DNA of 64,000 bases, taken from the NCBI GenBank assembly GCA_001598975.1, contig BBXU01000593.1:1-64000 (forward strand), given 5' to 3'. The position numbers were made by a program, and so were the translations under genes. The number at the start of each line of letters is the position of its first letter. Within the stretch, counting starts at the first letter, position 1. Shown piece after piece: positions 1-11,500 of the stretch. Source of the stretch: Parachlorella kessleri (taxonomy: Eukaryota > Chlorophyta > Trebouxiophyceae > Chlorellales > Chlorellaceae). Under the pieces are notes generated by a model that saw only the letters and a list, made by a program, of their open reading frames with translations, had not been told where the DNA came from and did not search any database.

Positions 1-268
1 CCGTACTCACCACCCTATTTCGAGAAAAATTAAGTTCGAGAGGCCTTCTCGAATCAATTATCGAATTGCAAAACAATTGCCTGGAGGCTCAAACAAATCG
101 TGATAAAATTGCAAAACGCTGTTGGCGCCCTATCCCTGCCATCCTGGACTACGGGGACAGTTTGAGGAGAATTGCCAAAAAATTGCTCAGCAGTCTTCTC
201 GAATTATTAAAACGGACCCAAAAAATTATTCGAGGTGTTCCACCCTCGAACTAGGGTGGTGAGTACGG
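1..268. mobile_element. MITE-like element with terminal inverted repeats
   Basis: The first 17 bases (CCGTACTCACCACCCTA) reappear as an exact reverse complement at 252-268. The match continues inward to about 24 bp with one mismatch, each end finishing in TTCGAG. The interior is AT-richer than the rest of the window, repeats TTCGAG/CTCGAA words and has no credible coding sequence. Size and structure fit a non-autonomous DNA transposon (MITE). The base after the right end is TA, so a TA target duplication is possible, but the left flank lies outside the window and the element could extend further left. Confidence 0.7.
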
Positions 269-1027
269 TAATGTCCGACGTGCTCTAGTTCCGATACAGT
301 GGGTCTCCCCTCTCTCCTTTCTGACTTGCTTCAGTTTGATGGATATGGTAGGGTATCAACAACCTGACAGCCTCTTTGCAAGCGCCGCCTAGAATCACAC
401 AGGCCCAGGGTACTGCACGAAGTACAAAAGGCAAGCAAGGAAGACCGGTAAGTCAAGTCCAACAGTTTGAAATTTCAGTTATAAGCTAGTTACACACCAA
501 CAGGAAAGGATTGCAGTGTCACTACCTTGACGTGCTGCTGTAAGCACCAAGCGCATTACCAGGGGAAGGCTTGCTCCACTAACTCTGATGCCTACCTGTT
601 CGATTCATACACATCTGTGCTACCTTAGCTGCAGGTACAAGATGCTGCCTCACCACATAACACAGTAGTTACAGCGACCATTGCAGCGCTGGACAAGTAA
701 ATTTCTTCAGCTAGCTGGTGCACCCAGCGAAGTACAAGGTGCGAAAGGGATGGGGCACTGACCCCCCACAGCAGGCTCACTTCAGAAGATCGCCTTCCAA
801 AGCTCAGTCAACATGCTCCTCGCCCTGCTGAAGCCGTCAGAGCGGCTACTGCCTGCCTAGTCCAAGGGGCTCCAAAACCATCAAGCCATGTACCTGCAGC
901 TCACAACTCTCGTTGACATGCATCTTGCGCAACCGTAGCCAGCCTTCTGCAGGGTATGGTCCCAGTGCATGCCATGATGTTCGTTCCATCAAACTTTAAG
1001 AAACCTTCAAGGATTTCCTTGATAGAC
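269..1027. other. 3' flank of the arginine decarboxylase gene
   Basis: No credible coding exon is seen. On the minus strand this is the downstream side of the arginine decarboxylase gene, and it probably holds its 3' UTR: TGTAA-type signals on that strand lie at 669-673 and 490-494. Confidence 0.5.
669..673 (-). terminator. TGTAA polyadenylation signal (candidate) for ADC
   Basis: TTACA on the plus strand reads TGTAA on the gene strand, about 355 nt after the arginine decarboxylase stop. TGTAA is the usual chlorophyte poly(A) signal. A second copy at 490-494 is an alternative. Confidence 0.35.
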
Positions 1028-4000
1028 TCACGTGTAGCCGTGCAGCCTGGTGTTGAAGTTGTCGAGCAGGCGCTCTGCCGCTTCTGCCGTGAGTCGCCCA
1101 GCCCCCACTGCATGCTCCGCTGCCGCCCTCACACTGCACGGGCATGGGCACGGATGCAATAGGTTTAAGCTGCTGCTGCCGCCAAGGTCAGGGCAAGGCT
1201 GGTTGCAGCGGAGGGAAGATGGGGTTTCCCCCTGCATGAGCACGGCAGCATGCCATTCACTGGTCACCTTCCCGCTTACCTCTCCAGCATCTCTGTGCTG
1301 CCATGCTGTGCATTGGCCAGCACATTTGCAATGGAGTTCCCGGCTACGACATGCTGGATGTGCAGCCCCTGCCCAACCGCCGCTCCATTCATGCTGACGC
1401 TGATGCCATCTCCACTATCTGCAGTACACAGTTATTTTGTGCATCAGCGCACACTTCAGTGGTCTCGAGGCATGGGTTTAGCTTGCCCTGGTTTGCTACA
1501 CGCTTTCAGGGACCCTGATCTCGCTGGGGAGGAGGTGGCTTGGCAGCTGGCGCATGAAGGAAATGTTTTGCAAAGGCAAAAGTCATGCAGTGCCCATGAC
1601 ATAGGCGTCCAGTAAAGTGTTCTCGGGTGCTGCCCACCGCGACCATCAAGTGTATCAAGTGTATGAGTTGCAACGCTTGCTGGGATGCACCTGCCACAGC
1701 CTGCGGCTCGCCCGCCTTGACCACCACCGTGTTGAGGCTGCCAAACATGTTGTGCATAGACCCCATCACTTCCTGGTACACCCCTGCAGGCAGCAGACAA
1801 AGTGCGATTGAAGCCACACAGCAATCTAGATAGCCCTGGATATACGATTTGACTACCCCCGGTAGCTGCGCCGCTGCACAAGTGTGTGGCCAACGAGCGG
1901 CAGCAGTGCCGCTCAGAACGCTGGGTGGGTTGGTGCTGCCATGGTTGGTGCGGAGGCAAGCTAGCGGCCGGCGCACCTGTGAGGAACATGGCCAGGTAGT
2001 AGGTCTCCCCCGCCCGCACGTCATGCAGCGGCAGCGCCGGCAGCGGCTCACCCCCCTGCAGCCATCACAGCTGGACCCACACTGTGGAATTGCATAGCTT
2101 CCATAGATGCATCGCTCAATGGGGGGGCGCCCCCCGCTGCACCGGCTTGCATCAATGCCATCCTTCCAGGTATGCGCATACCTGACACGGCGAGAAGCAG
2201 CACCTGTCCGTTCTGAACCAACCACCTACACCTGCCCCAAACCCCATCATGCACTGCAGGGCCCCTACCAATACAGGCCACCCAACCACCCGCCTACCCA
2301 CTCACTCAACAGTCAAACCCCCTCACCCACCTTTGGGTTGATGAAGCGGTCCAACTTGCCATCCGAGTCGCATGTGAGGTCCGCCAGCGTGGCCAGCACG
2401 TTGGGCTCCTCCCCCAGCCGGTGGATGGGCATAATGGGGAATGCCTGCTGGATGCCCCAGCTGTCCACAGCACTGCGGAACACTGCAGTCCAGGGGAGGG
2501 GAAGGTGGGGGGAGCGAGGGTCAGCCTGGGTAGGGATGCAGACCACATTCTCGCAGGCATGCTTCTATATGCTGGCAGCGCAGAAACCAGCAGAAGGTGC
2601 ACATAATCACTTGTCTCGCCCCATGGGTTACCCAGTGGGCGATGTGTGGAAGGTGCGCTCACCATACAAGGAGGCAGCGCGGCCCAAGGGTGCCCACACC
2701 AATGCAAGGAGGCAGCGCACCAGACAAGTTGATGTGGTACATGTTCTTGGGGCCGGGCAGGGTTGTGGGCCGCAATGATTCCGGCACAGCCAGCTTGTAT
2801 GTCTCGGCCGTCTCACGGATCTTCTGGCAGGTGGCATCATACATGGTTTCAATCTGCACGCGGGGAAGGAGCGTAGGCACACTACAGGTGGATGCCCACA
2901 ACCTTCTGTCTCCATTCCATCCACGTCCACGATCTGTTCACAAAGTTGTTGCACAGCTATGGCTTGCTCACCACCCTGGGCTCCAGCAGCCATTCCAGCC
3001 ATAGCTGGTGCGTTTTTCAGGGGTTCCTGATGCCATGCTTAGCCGGATCTTTAGTCAGCAAGCAGTCGCTACTAGGCGCATTCGCACACCTCTGCTCGCT
3101 CTTCCAGGGAGAGCACCCCCAGCTTGAAGGCCCGCAAGGCTTCATCCTTGAAATACACCGCGTCCGTGAAGGCCTCGCGCAGAGAGCTGTCATCTGCACA
3201 GCACACACAATTGACTGTCACTAATAGTATCAGGGAGGGACCCAACCATGCTGCAGCCATCAGGGACACTTAGCAAACCTTGCGCAGGCTGACAGAATCG
3301 TGCACAGAGCTGTCCTTCAGCAGCAGCACTTGCCAAATTATTGCATGCTGGTCAGCGCTTATGCCATGCTTTGGGCGTCCCACAAAAATGGTGCCAAGGC
3401 CAAAGCCAGAAGGATACCGCCCACCTGGCCAGATGGCGTCAAACACCTCCTTGAAGGAAGTTAGCAGGAACTGGCCCTTGCTTTGCCTTGCTGCCTGCAC
3501 AGTCACATCAACACAACTGAGCAAAAGCAGGCTTTTTCCGGGTTGAGCAGCAGGACACATGTGGCCCCTAAACATGCGGGGGCAGGTGCAGCAGCAGCGG
3601 AGGGCGGGCGGTGAGGGTGGCCAGGTGGGCCTACAACCAACAGCAGGGCTCCGAGCAGGATAGAGCCGAGCCGAGTGCTCACCAGGGTGAGTTGGCGGGT
3701 GAGTGAGTTGTCATCGGAGATGCTGCGCATGCGCTCCAGCACACGGCCCTCCTCCTTGCGCTTGTTGGATTCGTGGAGCGTGCAGGGCCTGCACGCCAGC
3801 CACGCCTTTCGTCAGGGCTGGTCAAGCAAAACCGCAGCAGGGTGGCAGCTGAGGGGCAACCGCTTCTTGCCATGGTGTTGTGGATTGTACCATGAGCCAG
3901 CCATCGCATCACGTAAAGCAAACGCAACCGTCACAAACGAAGGCTTGGCAGGGTAAGCTGACTTGGTAAGGACGTCAAAGACCAGCACGGCATGGTGTGA

Positions 4001-7000
4001 TGCCAGCGCCCTGCCGCTCTCGCTGAGGATGGTGGGGGCAGGGATGTCCCGTTGGATGCATACTTCCTGCAGGGCAGCAGCAGTAGCTTATAGCATATTT
4101 TTAGCACAGCGCTTATTACTACACTCGGTGCAGGACCAAGGGGCGGCAAAGCCACTCCCACCCCAGCCAATGAGCCAAGCAGGCCGCCTCGTACAAATGG
4201 CATCTAGGGCATCCGCTCAGCAGACTTGTGTAGCAAGGCAGGGAGGCAGGAGGCTCCACCGTTTCTGTTGTTCACCCAATCGCCCAGCACAACGCACCTG
4301 CATTGCCGAGACGACATCATTCGCATAGTTCTGGATGGTATAGGACATTGACGCATTGGTATCAGTGAACGAGCCTGCAGCCACACAGCTAAAGTAGTGC
4401 CATAATGCACCGGCTGGCTCCTGTCATCCGAGCACACTGCTGGCCTGACACATGCGGCAGGTGAGGCGGACGAAGGTCTGTTGGTTTTGCTCTTGTGGCC
4501 GGCCAGCTTACCATCATAATCCACCGCCAGCCCGCCACCTACGTCAATGTACTTCATGCCCGCACCCATCTGCAGGCAGCCGGCAGCGCAAATGTGTGCA
4601 CGGAGCGGGCTCTGCGGGTGCCTTTGTGCCCGCTTGCCCTGAGCCCTTGGCTGGCCATGGGGGGTCCACAAAGCCAACCACCCCATGCTGCAGGTAAGGG
4701 CCCTGGTGGGCAACTGTATAATGCAGCCACCCGGTATTGCATGCTTCCATGGGTACCCACAGGCGATGTTGTTGTGCTCCCCAAGAGCCACGCGCCAAGA
4801 AATGCAGGCAGGGCGGGGCATGCACCCGTCCTACAGCAACCACACACCAGCCTTTAACCACCCACAACTACCACCACCACATGTACCTCAACGCACCAAA
4901 ATCTACAGCTCCCACGGCCAATGCTTTGCACGCTGGGTCCCATCCTGCTGCTCTTCCCCATCGTAATAGACGGCTCACCCCATCTGGCGAGGAGCGTGTG
5001 CTTCTATTCAGCGAACTCTCCAGCCCCGCAGGTGGAGAACAACAAACACGTAGGACCGGCCCCCGCCTCACCTGGACCAGCTCCGCAAACAAAAAGGTGC
5101 TCTCCCTCATCACCTCCTTCACCTCCCGGATGCTGGTGATCTGGCTGCCCGCGTGGTAGTGCAGCAGCTGCAGGCAGTCCAGCAGCCCCTCCTCGCGCAG
5201 CTGACGCACCACGGCCACAATCTCCCGCGCGCGCAGCCCAAACTTGGCACGGTCCCCTGTAGGTAGGCAACAGCTGGGTGGGCCGGCTGTAGAGTGTCGC
5301 CTGTCCAACGTGCGGTCAGTGTGGGGCAACCTACAACCCTGGAGCCAAGTGGGAAGCTGGCTAAGCAGTCAAGGCTCACGCCGGGGTGGGCTGGCCTCGC
5401 GACTGCCACACGTGGCAGTAGCTGAACTTCACTCCCCCTGGAAGCAGTGCCCCTGAGTTTGCAAAGCCATTCTGTGATCACCACCCCGGCACGGGTTGTG
5501 CCCGAGCACGCTGGGAGCCAGCCAAGGCTAGCCAGCTTTGAACCTTGGCAGAACATCACTTCCGGCATGCACGGAGCAAGAAAGACTTAGAATACGGGCA
5601 CTTGCACAGGCACGGGAGCTTGTACAAAGGGAACCCAGACAGCACAGCGCGCGCGACAGCAGCCGCGGGCCACCCACCGCTGGTGGATCCCCAGTGACCG
5701 CGGTGCTGCGTGTTCAGCTTGGCCCGGATGCCGATTGCCGGGCGCACGCCCAGGCGCTTTGCCACGCTGAGGACCATCCCCAGCTCGCTGAACTGCTCCA
5801 TGACCACCATGGCATTGATGCCCAGCTCCCGGGCGTGCAGCACCTGTGGAGGGCACCAAGGGCAGAGGGAGGATGCCCAAGCCCGGATACTCGTACCTGA
5901 CGAGCCTGCTGCATTGCGTAGGCCGCCACAGAATACTCCTCCTCGGCCCAGGGCCCTTGTGCTGTTGTGGGAAGCCCCGGCAACCTGCCAGCGACTCCAA
6001 GCCACCCAGCCAGCGTGCAGAGAGCCAACAGCGCTGCACCTCTCTCAAGCACATTGTACAGCAGTGCCCTGGGCGTGCTGCCGTGAGCTCAGCAAGTGAC
6101 GAGTGATGATTGTTCTTCCGGCGAGTGGGCCCTCACCAGCTCCATGTACTCCTCGTCCTTGTAGCCGTTGCAGACCAGGTTGGAGCCCGGGTGGTCGGCC
6201 AGCAGGCTCATCACCTACTCCCAGTCACAGCAAGCGCAGGGAAATGCATGACTGGCATTTGAGAACACATACACACTGCATGCCATGCAGTACATCAACA
6301 TAATCGCAAGCTGCTCTGTCCTGAACTCCATCACGTTGCGCACCGGCGGCTGCTTCTGGCCTGTACAGCTCCCCCTGCCTCTCCTCTGTTTACACTACCT
6401 GCCACCACAAATTATTGAATGAACAAACACCCCTGGGCTCACCATCACTAGCTCCGCCTTGGACCCAACCTCCAGCCCAAAGTTGTACGGCTTCCCTGCA
6501 ACCAACAGAACCCAAAGCCAGCGCCTTGCGGGAGGCACTGTCAGGGTGGCCACACCCAGCGAGAGCCAGAAGCGGCCAATCTTCCTTATAAGGTGATACG
6601 AGGGACCCCAGAATTCCATCATGCGCGGTGACGGAGAGGCTGGCAGCTTAGCCTTGGGATGGGCAGCATGCCACCGCGACCCGACTCACCAAACTCCACG
6701 ACGCTGCGGAGTAGGTCCTTGTCGTGGTTGCACTTCACAGGGAAGACGCCCTGGTAGACTCCCTGTAACAGAGGCAAATGAGATTTTTCATCCGCGGTTG
6801 CAGAGATGGACAGTCAGTGGTGTGTAAGTACCATATTTGTGAGTCAGATGCAAGCTTGCACACCCCTTAACTTAACTTCACTCCTGAACTCGTACTGCCT
6901 GCATACCTACCTGGTACTCGAACCTTTGGATCGCAGCATTAAACGCCGCCTGCACAACAAGTTGTAAGCCATGAATTTTCAGTAACTTGACATGGCTGCA

Positions 7001-7742
7001 GCAGCATGTTGCTATTGGACTTGCCTCACAAGGGTTTCACGTCACAGGACTCTTGCCAAAACGTCTTGAAGCACCTACATTTAGCTTGGCTATCCGGTCG
7101 TCAATTATGTCCAAGAATCGGATTAGGAATGGAGGCCGGATGCCCTGGTGTTGCAGCGACAACACCAGTTTGTGCAGGTCCACAGCATAGCTATCAGTGC
7201 CTGCAATCAGTTGACCAAGAAACAAGTCAGCACACCATGATGCTTGAACCCTTCACACCTACAACCCTGGCAGGCAGCTCACGCAGGTGCCATTCCCAAG
7301 CAGCCTCACACCAAAGTCAGCCGATCCTCGGTGCCATAGATGTAGCAGTGGGTTGTGAGGGAGCAGGCCTGGTTGGGGGCTGGCAAGCTGTGAGCACCTG
7401 CTGGTTTCACCAGCAGGGTGCCGTCCCTGCTAACTGAGAAGTACGGCGCTCCCCAGCCATCCACATTGTACAGGAGCGCCGAGTCCTCCGCTGTCCAGGG
7501 CCCATCCCCCTCCACAGCCGGGGCCAGGCTCCCTTGGCGCTGGTTCACAGTGAGACCTGCATTGTTGTCGCGCAGCACCCATTGTAGTGTTGTGGAGGCG
7601 GCTGGATGTGCAGGGGAAGGGATGCAAGGTACCCGCAGCAAGGTGCTGCCATGACGCTTAAGTTGTGTGCCACCAGGGGTGCATGAGGCTTACCCCGGAA
7701 CCGGGCTGCCTTCCAGGTACGTGCAGTCTGGAGCGTGGCCAT
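1028..7742 (-). CDS. ADC: Biosynthetic arginine decarboxylase (plant/SpeA type)
   Basis: PLP enzyme converting arginine to agmatine, the first step of one putrescine route. Twenty-one exons join in frame to 729 aa: 7694..7742, 7398..7601, 7079..7200, 6911..6949, 6690..6762, 6443..6495, 6137..6214, 5678..5843, 5072..5256, 4512..4569, 4298..4374, 3963..4066, 3683..3788, 3425..3494, 3090..3193, 2721..2853, 2331..2482, 1977..2055, 1691..1783, 1280..1418, 1028..1133. Motifs in order: GWGAPYFSV near the N-terminus; [10 protein letters not shown] with the PLP lysine (about Lys148); [42 protein letters not shown] (PLP phosphate loop); [36 protein letters not shown] with the conserved Cys (about 578); HNMFGSLN. 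Length fits plant ADC. The start [16 protein letters not shown] looks like a plastid transit peptide. Exon 1 and the 70-nt exon at 3425 rest mainly on phase and splice sites. The gene is divergent from OPR1. Confidence 0.93.
6361..6410 (+). repeat. Copy of dispersed repeat family R1 (ADC intron)
   Basis: Contains CTCTCCTCTGTTTACACTAC followed by CTGCCACCAC, matching the CTCcTCT...TGCCTGCCACCATCA core seen at 37601, 61765 and 62028. It sits in the intron between ADC exons 6 and 7. Confidence 0.5.
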
Positions 7743-8511
7743 GCCCTGGCCCCTTGGGGGCTACCCGTAGTGATTAAGTATAACTCAAAAGTATAGCTCA
7801 AAAGGGCTGCTGAGACCAGCCTGCAGCCACATGACTCATAAGGGTGAGGACAGGCTTCAGCAAGCAACGACGGTGGGGTTGACTGTCGGGTTCAACTCGC
7901 GAGCAGATAAAATGAGGAAAATATGCAAAGCAGTATTCCGCACAACACTCCGAACCACCAGGCCAGCGACAGAGTGGGGTCGGACGTACCTTGACGTTCA
8001 GATGGCAAGGTGTCCTCGTCAATACGGTGTAGTGTGGGGGCACATTTGGCGAGCCGTGGCTTCTTCTCTCTCCGACCATCTAGACGGGGTGAGGGACGCG
8101 GTGAGCCACCCGCCAACTAAACGGGGAGTGCCTTTCCTACAAACCTCCGCCTGAGCTAAACCAAGTCTAGTCCTTGTCCAGTCACTGCAGTGCTGCTCCC
8201 AGGGCAGATCACTACAAACCCTGTTGACATGGGCCGATACGATGTGTCAGGGCCTACACGTATGCAGCCTAACGACCTGCTGCCAGTACAATCGTGCTCA
8301 GATCAGACAACCCTGTTGTAACATCGAATCACGTCTGTGCTCCTTGTATCCAGTAACATGTTTTGGCTGCCAGTCTACCTGGCGCCCTGTATGCCGTGCA
8401 TGCTTCTACCTCAGCTTTGCGGAAAGATCTAAACCTCAACGCTGCAACCTATCAAAAAATCAAGAAGCCGGTTCAATTCGGCAATTAACTAAGAGAGACC
8501 ACAAGGGACGC
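7743..8511. promoter_or_regulatory. Divergent intergenic region between ADC and OPR1
   Basis: About 770 bp between the inferred ADC start (7742, minus) and the inferred OPR1 start (8512, plus). It should hold both promoters. Reading frames here (for example 7831-8154) match no family and have ordinary intergenic composition. If OPR1 starts at the in-frame ATG at 8242 the region shrinks to about 500 bp. No clear TATA box stands out. Confidence 0.4.
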
Positions 8512-11500
8512 ATGCTGATGCCATATGCAGCAGCTCAAGGACAGTCTTGGCAACCCGAAACTGCTTTCCGATGCAGGCCATCATTGCACTGGAGGGTAAG
8601 CCAGGCAATAGGGTTTGTACCAGGTTCCCAGTGCGTCCGGTTAGTTATTTGTCCTGCCCTGGGCATGATGGCGACCGCATGCTGATGGTCCGCAGGGGAG
8701 CACGAGACTGCCGAGAATTTCTTGGCGTTGGCCAAGAATAAACCGACCTCCCTCGGCTCCTATTGCTGCCTCAGCAGCAGCACAAGAGCGGCAGAGAGCA
8801 GATGTTCAACCAAGCAGGAAGCAGCCTGGAGCCCAGCAGTCCCCACCTGAGAGCTTGGGTCGAGGTAATGGCAATGTGTCACCACAGGAAGGGAGGGTGC
8901 TGGCAGAGCTTCGAAGACTGGCGCAGCAGTCACAACCCAACTGGCAGGCAGCCGCCCAGCTGCTCACAGAGCTGACAGACGGCCAGCGTGGAGCGCCCAA
9001 GCCGCAAGTGCTGCAGGTCAGGCGGCACCCGGCTCCTGCAGCTCTCCTTGCAGCCCTGGCCGCTGAAAGTGATGCAGCAGGCGATGGCCTAAGGCCAGCA
9101 AGTGGCCAAGGCCCGCCCGATCCTGCCCTGCTCTCCCGCCTGCTCCAAGCCTTTGCCCGCCTGCAGCTCAAGCCAGCCCGGCCGCAGCTGCAGTCCCTAG
9201 GCACCCTTCTGGCTGCTGCCGTACCTTCAGGCCGCCCTGGCGACGTTGTGTTTGCTGCCTGGTCGCTCTCGCGTCTGGGCTTCTGCTCCCCTGCCGTGCT
9301 TACAGCCATCGAGGAGCAGGCCTTGGGTAGCAGCAGCTGGCTGAAGGCCGTCAATGCAGATGGGCTGACCAGCCTGCTGTGGGTGCTGAACAGGGCCTCG
9401 CATGCCTCGACACCCCTGCTGGACGAAGTCTTGCGGCGCCTGGCTGCAGTTGTGAGCGCCCAGGGGCCTGCCAGCAGTAGCAGCAGCAGTGATGGCAGCA
9501 ACGGCAGGGGGACGCTCGCAGCCAGCCGACAGAATGGCTTTACAGAACAGCGGCAGGGACAGCGGGGACTGCAGCAGCAGCATAGTGTAGGGTTGTTAGC
9601 AGATAAGCGGGGCGCTGGTGTGGAATCGGCACGCAACCGCGCCCGGCAGGTGTCGCTGGCGCTGTACAGCGTTGCCTCCATGCATCACACGCCGGCTAAG
9701 GTGCGTGGGTCTGGGTGGTCAGCCTCCTGCAGCCCGCGGGTCCAGGCGGAAGCTTGGCAGCAGGGCAGGTGTCGTAGTGCACTGCCGGACAGCAGCGGCC
9801 AGTGAAATGGCAGGGGCCATCCTCCAATGCCTGACCACTGCCTTGAACTGGTGTTTTGCTTGCCCTTAGACCCCCAGTAGTGCCCCATGCTCCCCTGCAC
9901 CCTTCTGGTCCCGCCCTTGCTTTCACCGGCGACCCAGGCACCTTCTGACAAAGCGGCCTTTGCGCTGCCTGCAGGCCACCCTAGCAGCGCTGTGCGCTGA
10001 GGCCCGCCAGGTGGCGCCCAGCGCTGACCCTCAGGGCTTGTGTAACATTGCCTGGGCCCTGGGGCGCATGGGCCACAGGGACGCTGCGCTCATGGACAGC
10101 GTGGCGCAGGCAGCGCTGGGCAAGCTTGATACCTTCAGCCTGCAGGAGCTGGCACTGCTGGCCAGCGGCTTCGGAGGTTGGTGCTGTGCTGCTGTAGACA
10201 AGAGATGGCCTCAAGACAGCACCGGCTGGGGACTGGTAGCAGGTGTTCTGCGGTAGATCCTGCCCCTGCCTGCTGCATGCACGCTGGCTGCGAGCCCACC
10301 CAGATGCATCGCCCAGTGCTGGCCCTGGCACACACACGGCAGCTAGAGGTCCGCCCCATGCTTGCACGGCGCTGCTGCTGCTGCTATGCAGGTATGGGCC
10401 ACCGGCACGCTGTCCTGCTGGAGGCCATTGCAGACCACATGGCCGCAAGCAGTGTCCTGCTGTCACCTCGCGACATCTCCCACCTGCTGACTTCCCTGGG
10501 GAAGCTGTCCTGCCGGCCTCGCGATGCAACCTTGGCAGCCCTGGACCGCCAGGCAGCCGCCCTGCTGCGGCAGCACAGCAGCAGCAGCAGGGCTCGCAGC
10601 ACAGGCCCTGCCAGGGGTGGCACCGGCGGCCAGCTCAGACAGCGGCAGCAGCGGACGCAGCAGCAAGCCTCGCAGCGAGAGGCAGCAGAAGGCAGACAGC
10701 AGCAGCCAGGTGCTGCCACTCCGGAAGGGCTGCCCCGGCAGGGGCAACAAGATGGCGACCCAGAGGGAAGCGGCGGCAGCGCGGGCGAGGGCGGCGGCGG
10801 GGGTTTCCCTCCCGCCACGCTGTGCTGGACGCTGTGGGGGTTTGCGCGCCTGGGGTTCCGGCCGCGGGAGCTGCTGCGGGGGGTGGATGAGGTGTGGGGG
10901 CGGGCGCCCGGCCTGCTGTACAGCCTAGGCGCCGAGGATGCCAGCAGGCTGATGTGGGCGCTGACCAAGCTGGGCCACAGATCAGGTACTGGTGCACCAG
11001 CGGGGCCAGTGGATGGGGAAAGTGGTAGGGGGGGAGCACACCAGGCGGTGAGAGAATGTGTCATGGTACCAAGCTGTAAAGGCGGGCACACGCGGCCCGC
11101 CCGCGCCTTGTGCCATCAGTATCGCAGCAGGCAGGCACCGTGGAATGGGTGCGGGCGCTCAAAGCCTGCAATGTGATCCCTGTCGCTGTGGACCTGCACT
11201 GTCACCGCCTGGGGCACTCTCAGTTGCGATCACCCTCGCACCCCCCTGAGGGGCTTGTGACCATGCCACTCGTCAGGACGGGAAACCCACCCACCCACCC
11301 ACCGGCCGCGAGCTGTGAGCCCCCCCAGCAGCCAGCCCAAGCATGTGTACGTGTGTGAGTGCCGCCCTGCTCGGCCCCGCTAGTGCAGGCGCGGTTCTGC
11401 AGGAGCTGGCCCTCGTCTTCCGCCACCTGCTGCCCTCCATGCCTCCCCAGTCCCTGGCCATGGCCCTCCACGGCTATGCCCACTTGGGCCACACGCCACA

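Noticed and set aside
7831..8154. 107-codon plus-strand frame in the ADC/OPR1 spacer
   Set aside because: No recognisable motif; lies where both promoters must be.
8806..9681. Long minus-strand frame opposite OPR1 exon 2
   Set aside because: Antisense shadow of a GC-rich repeat-coding exon; no motifs.
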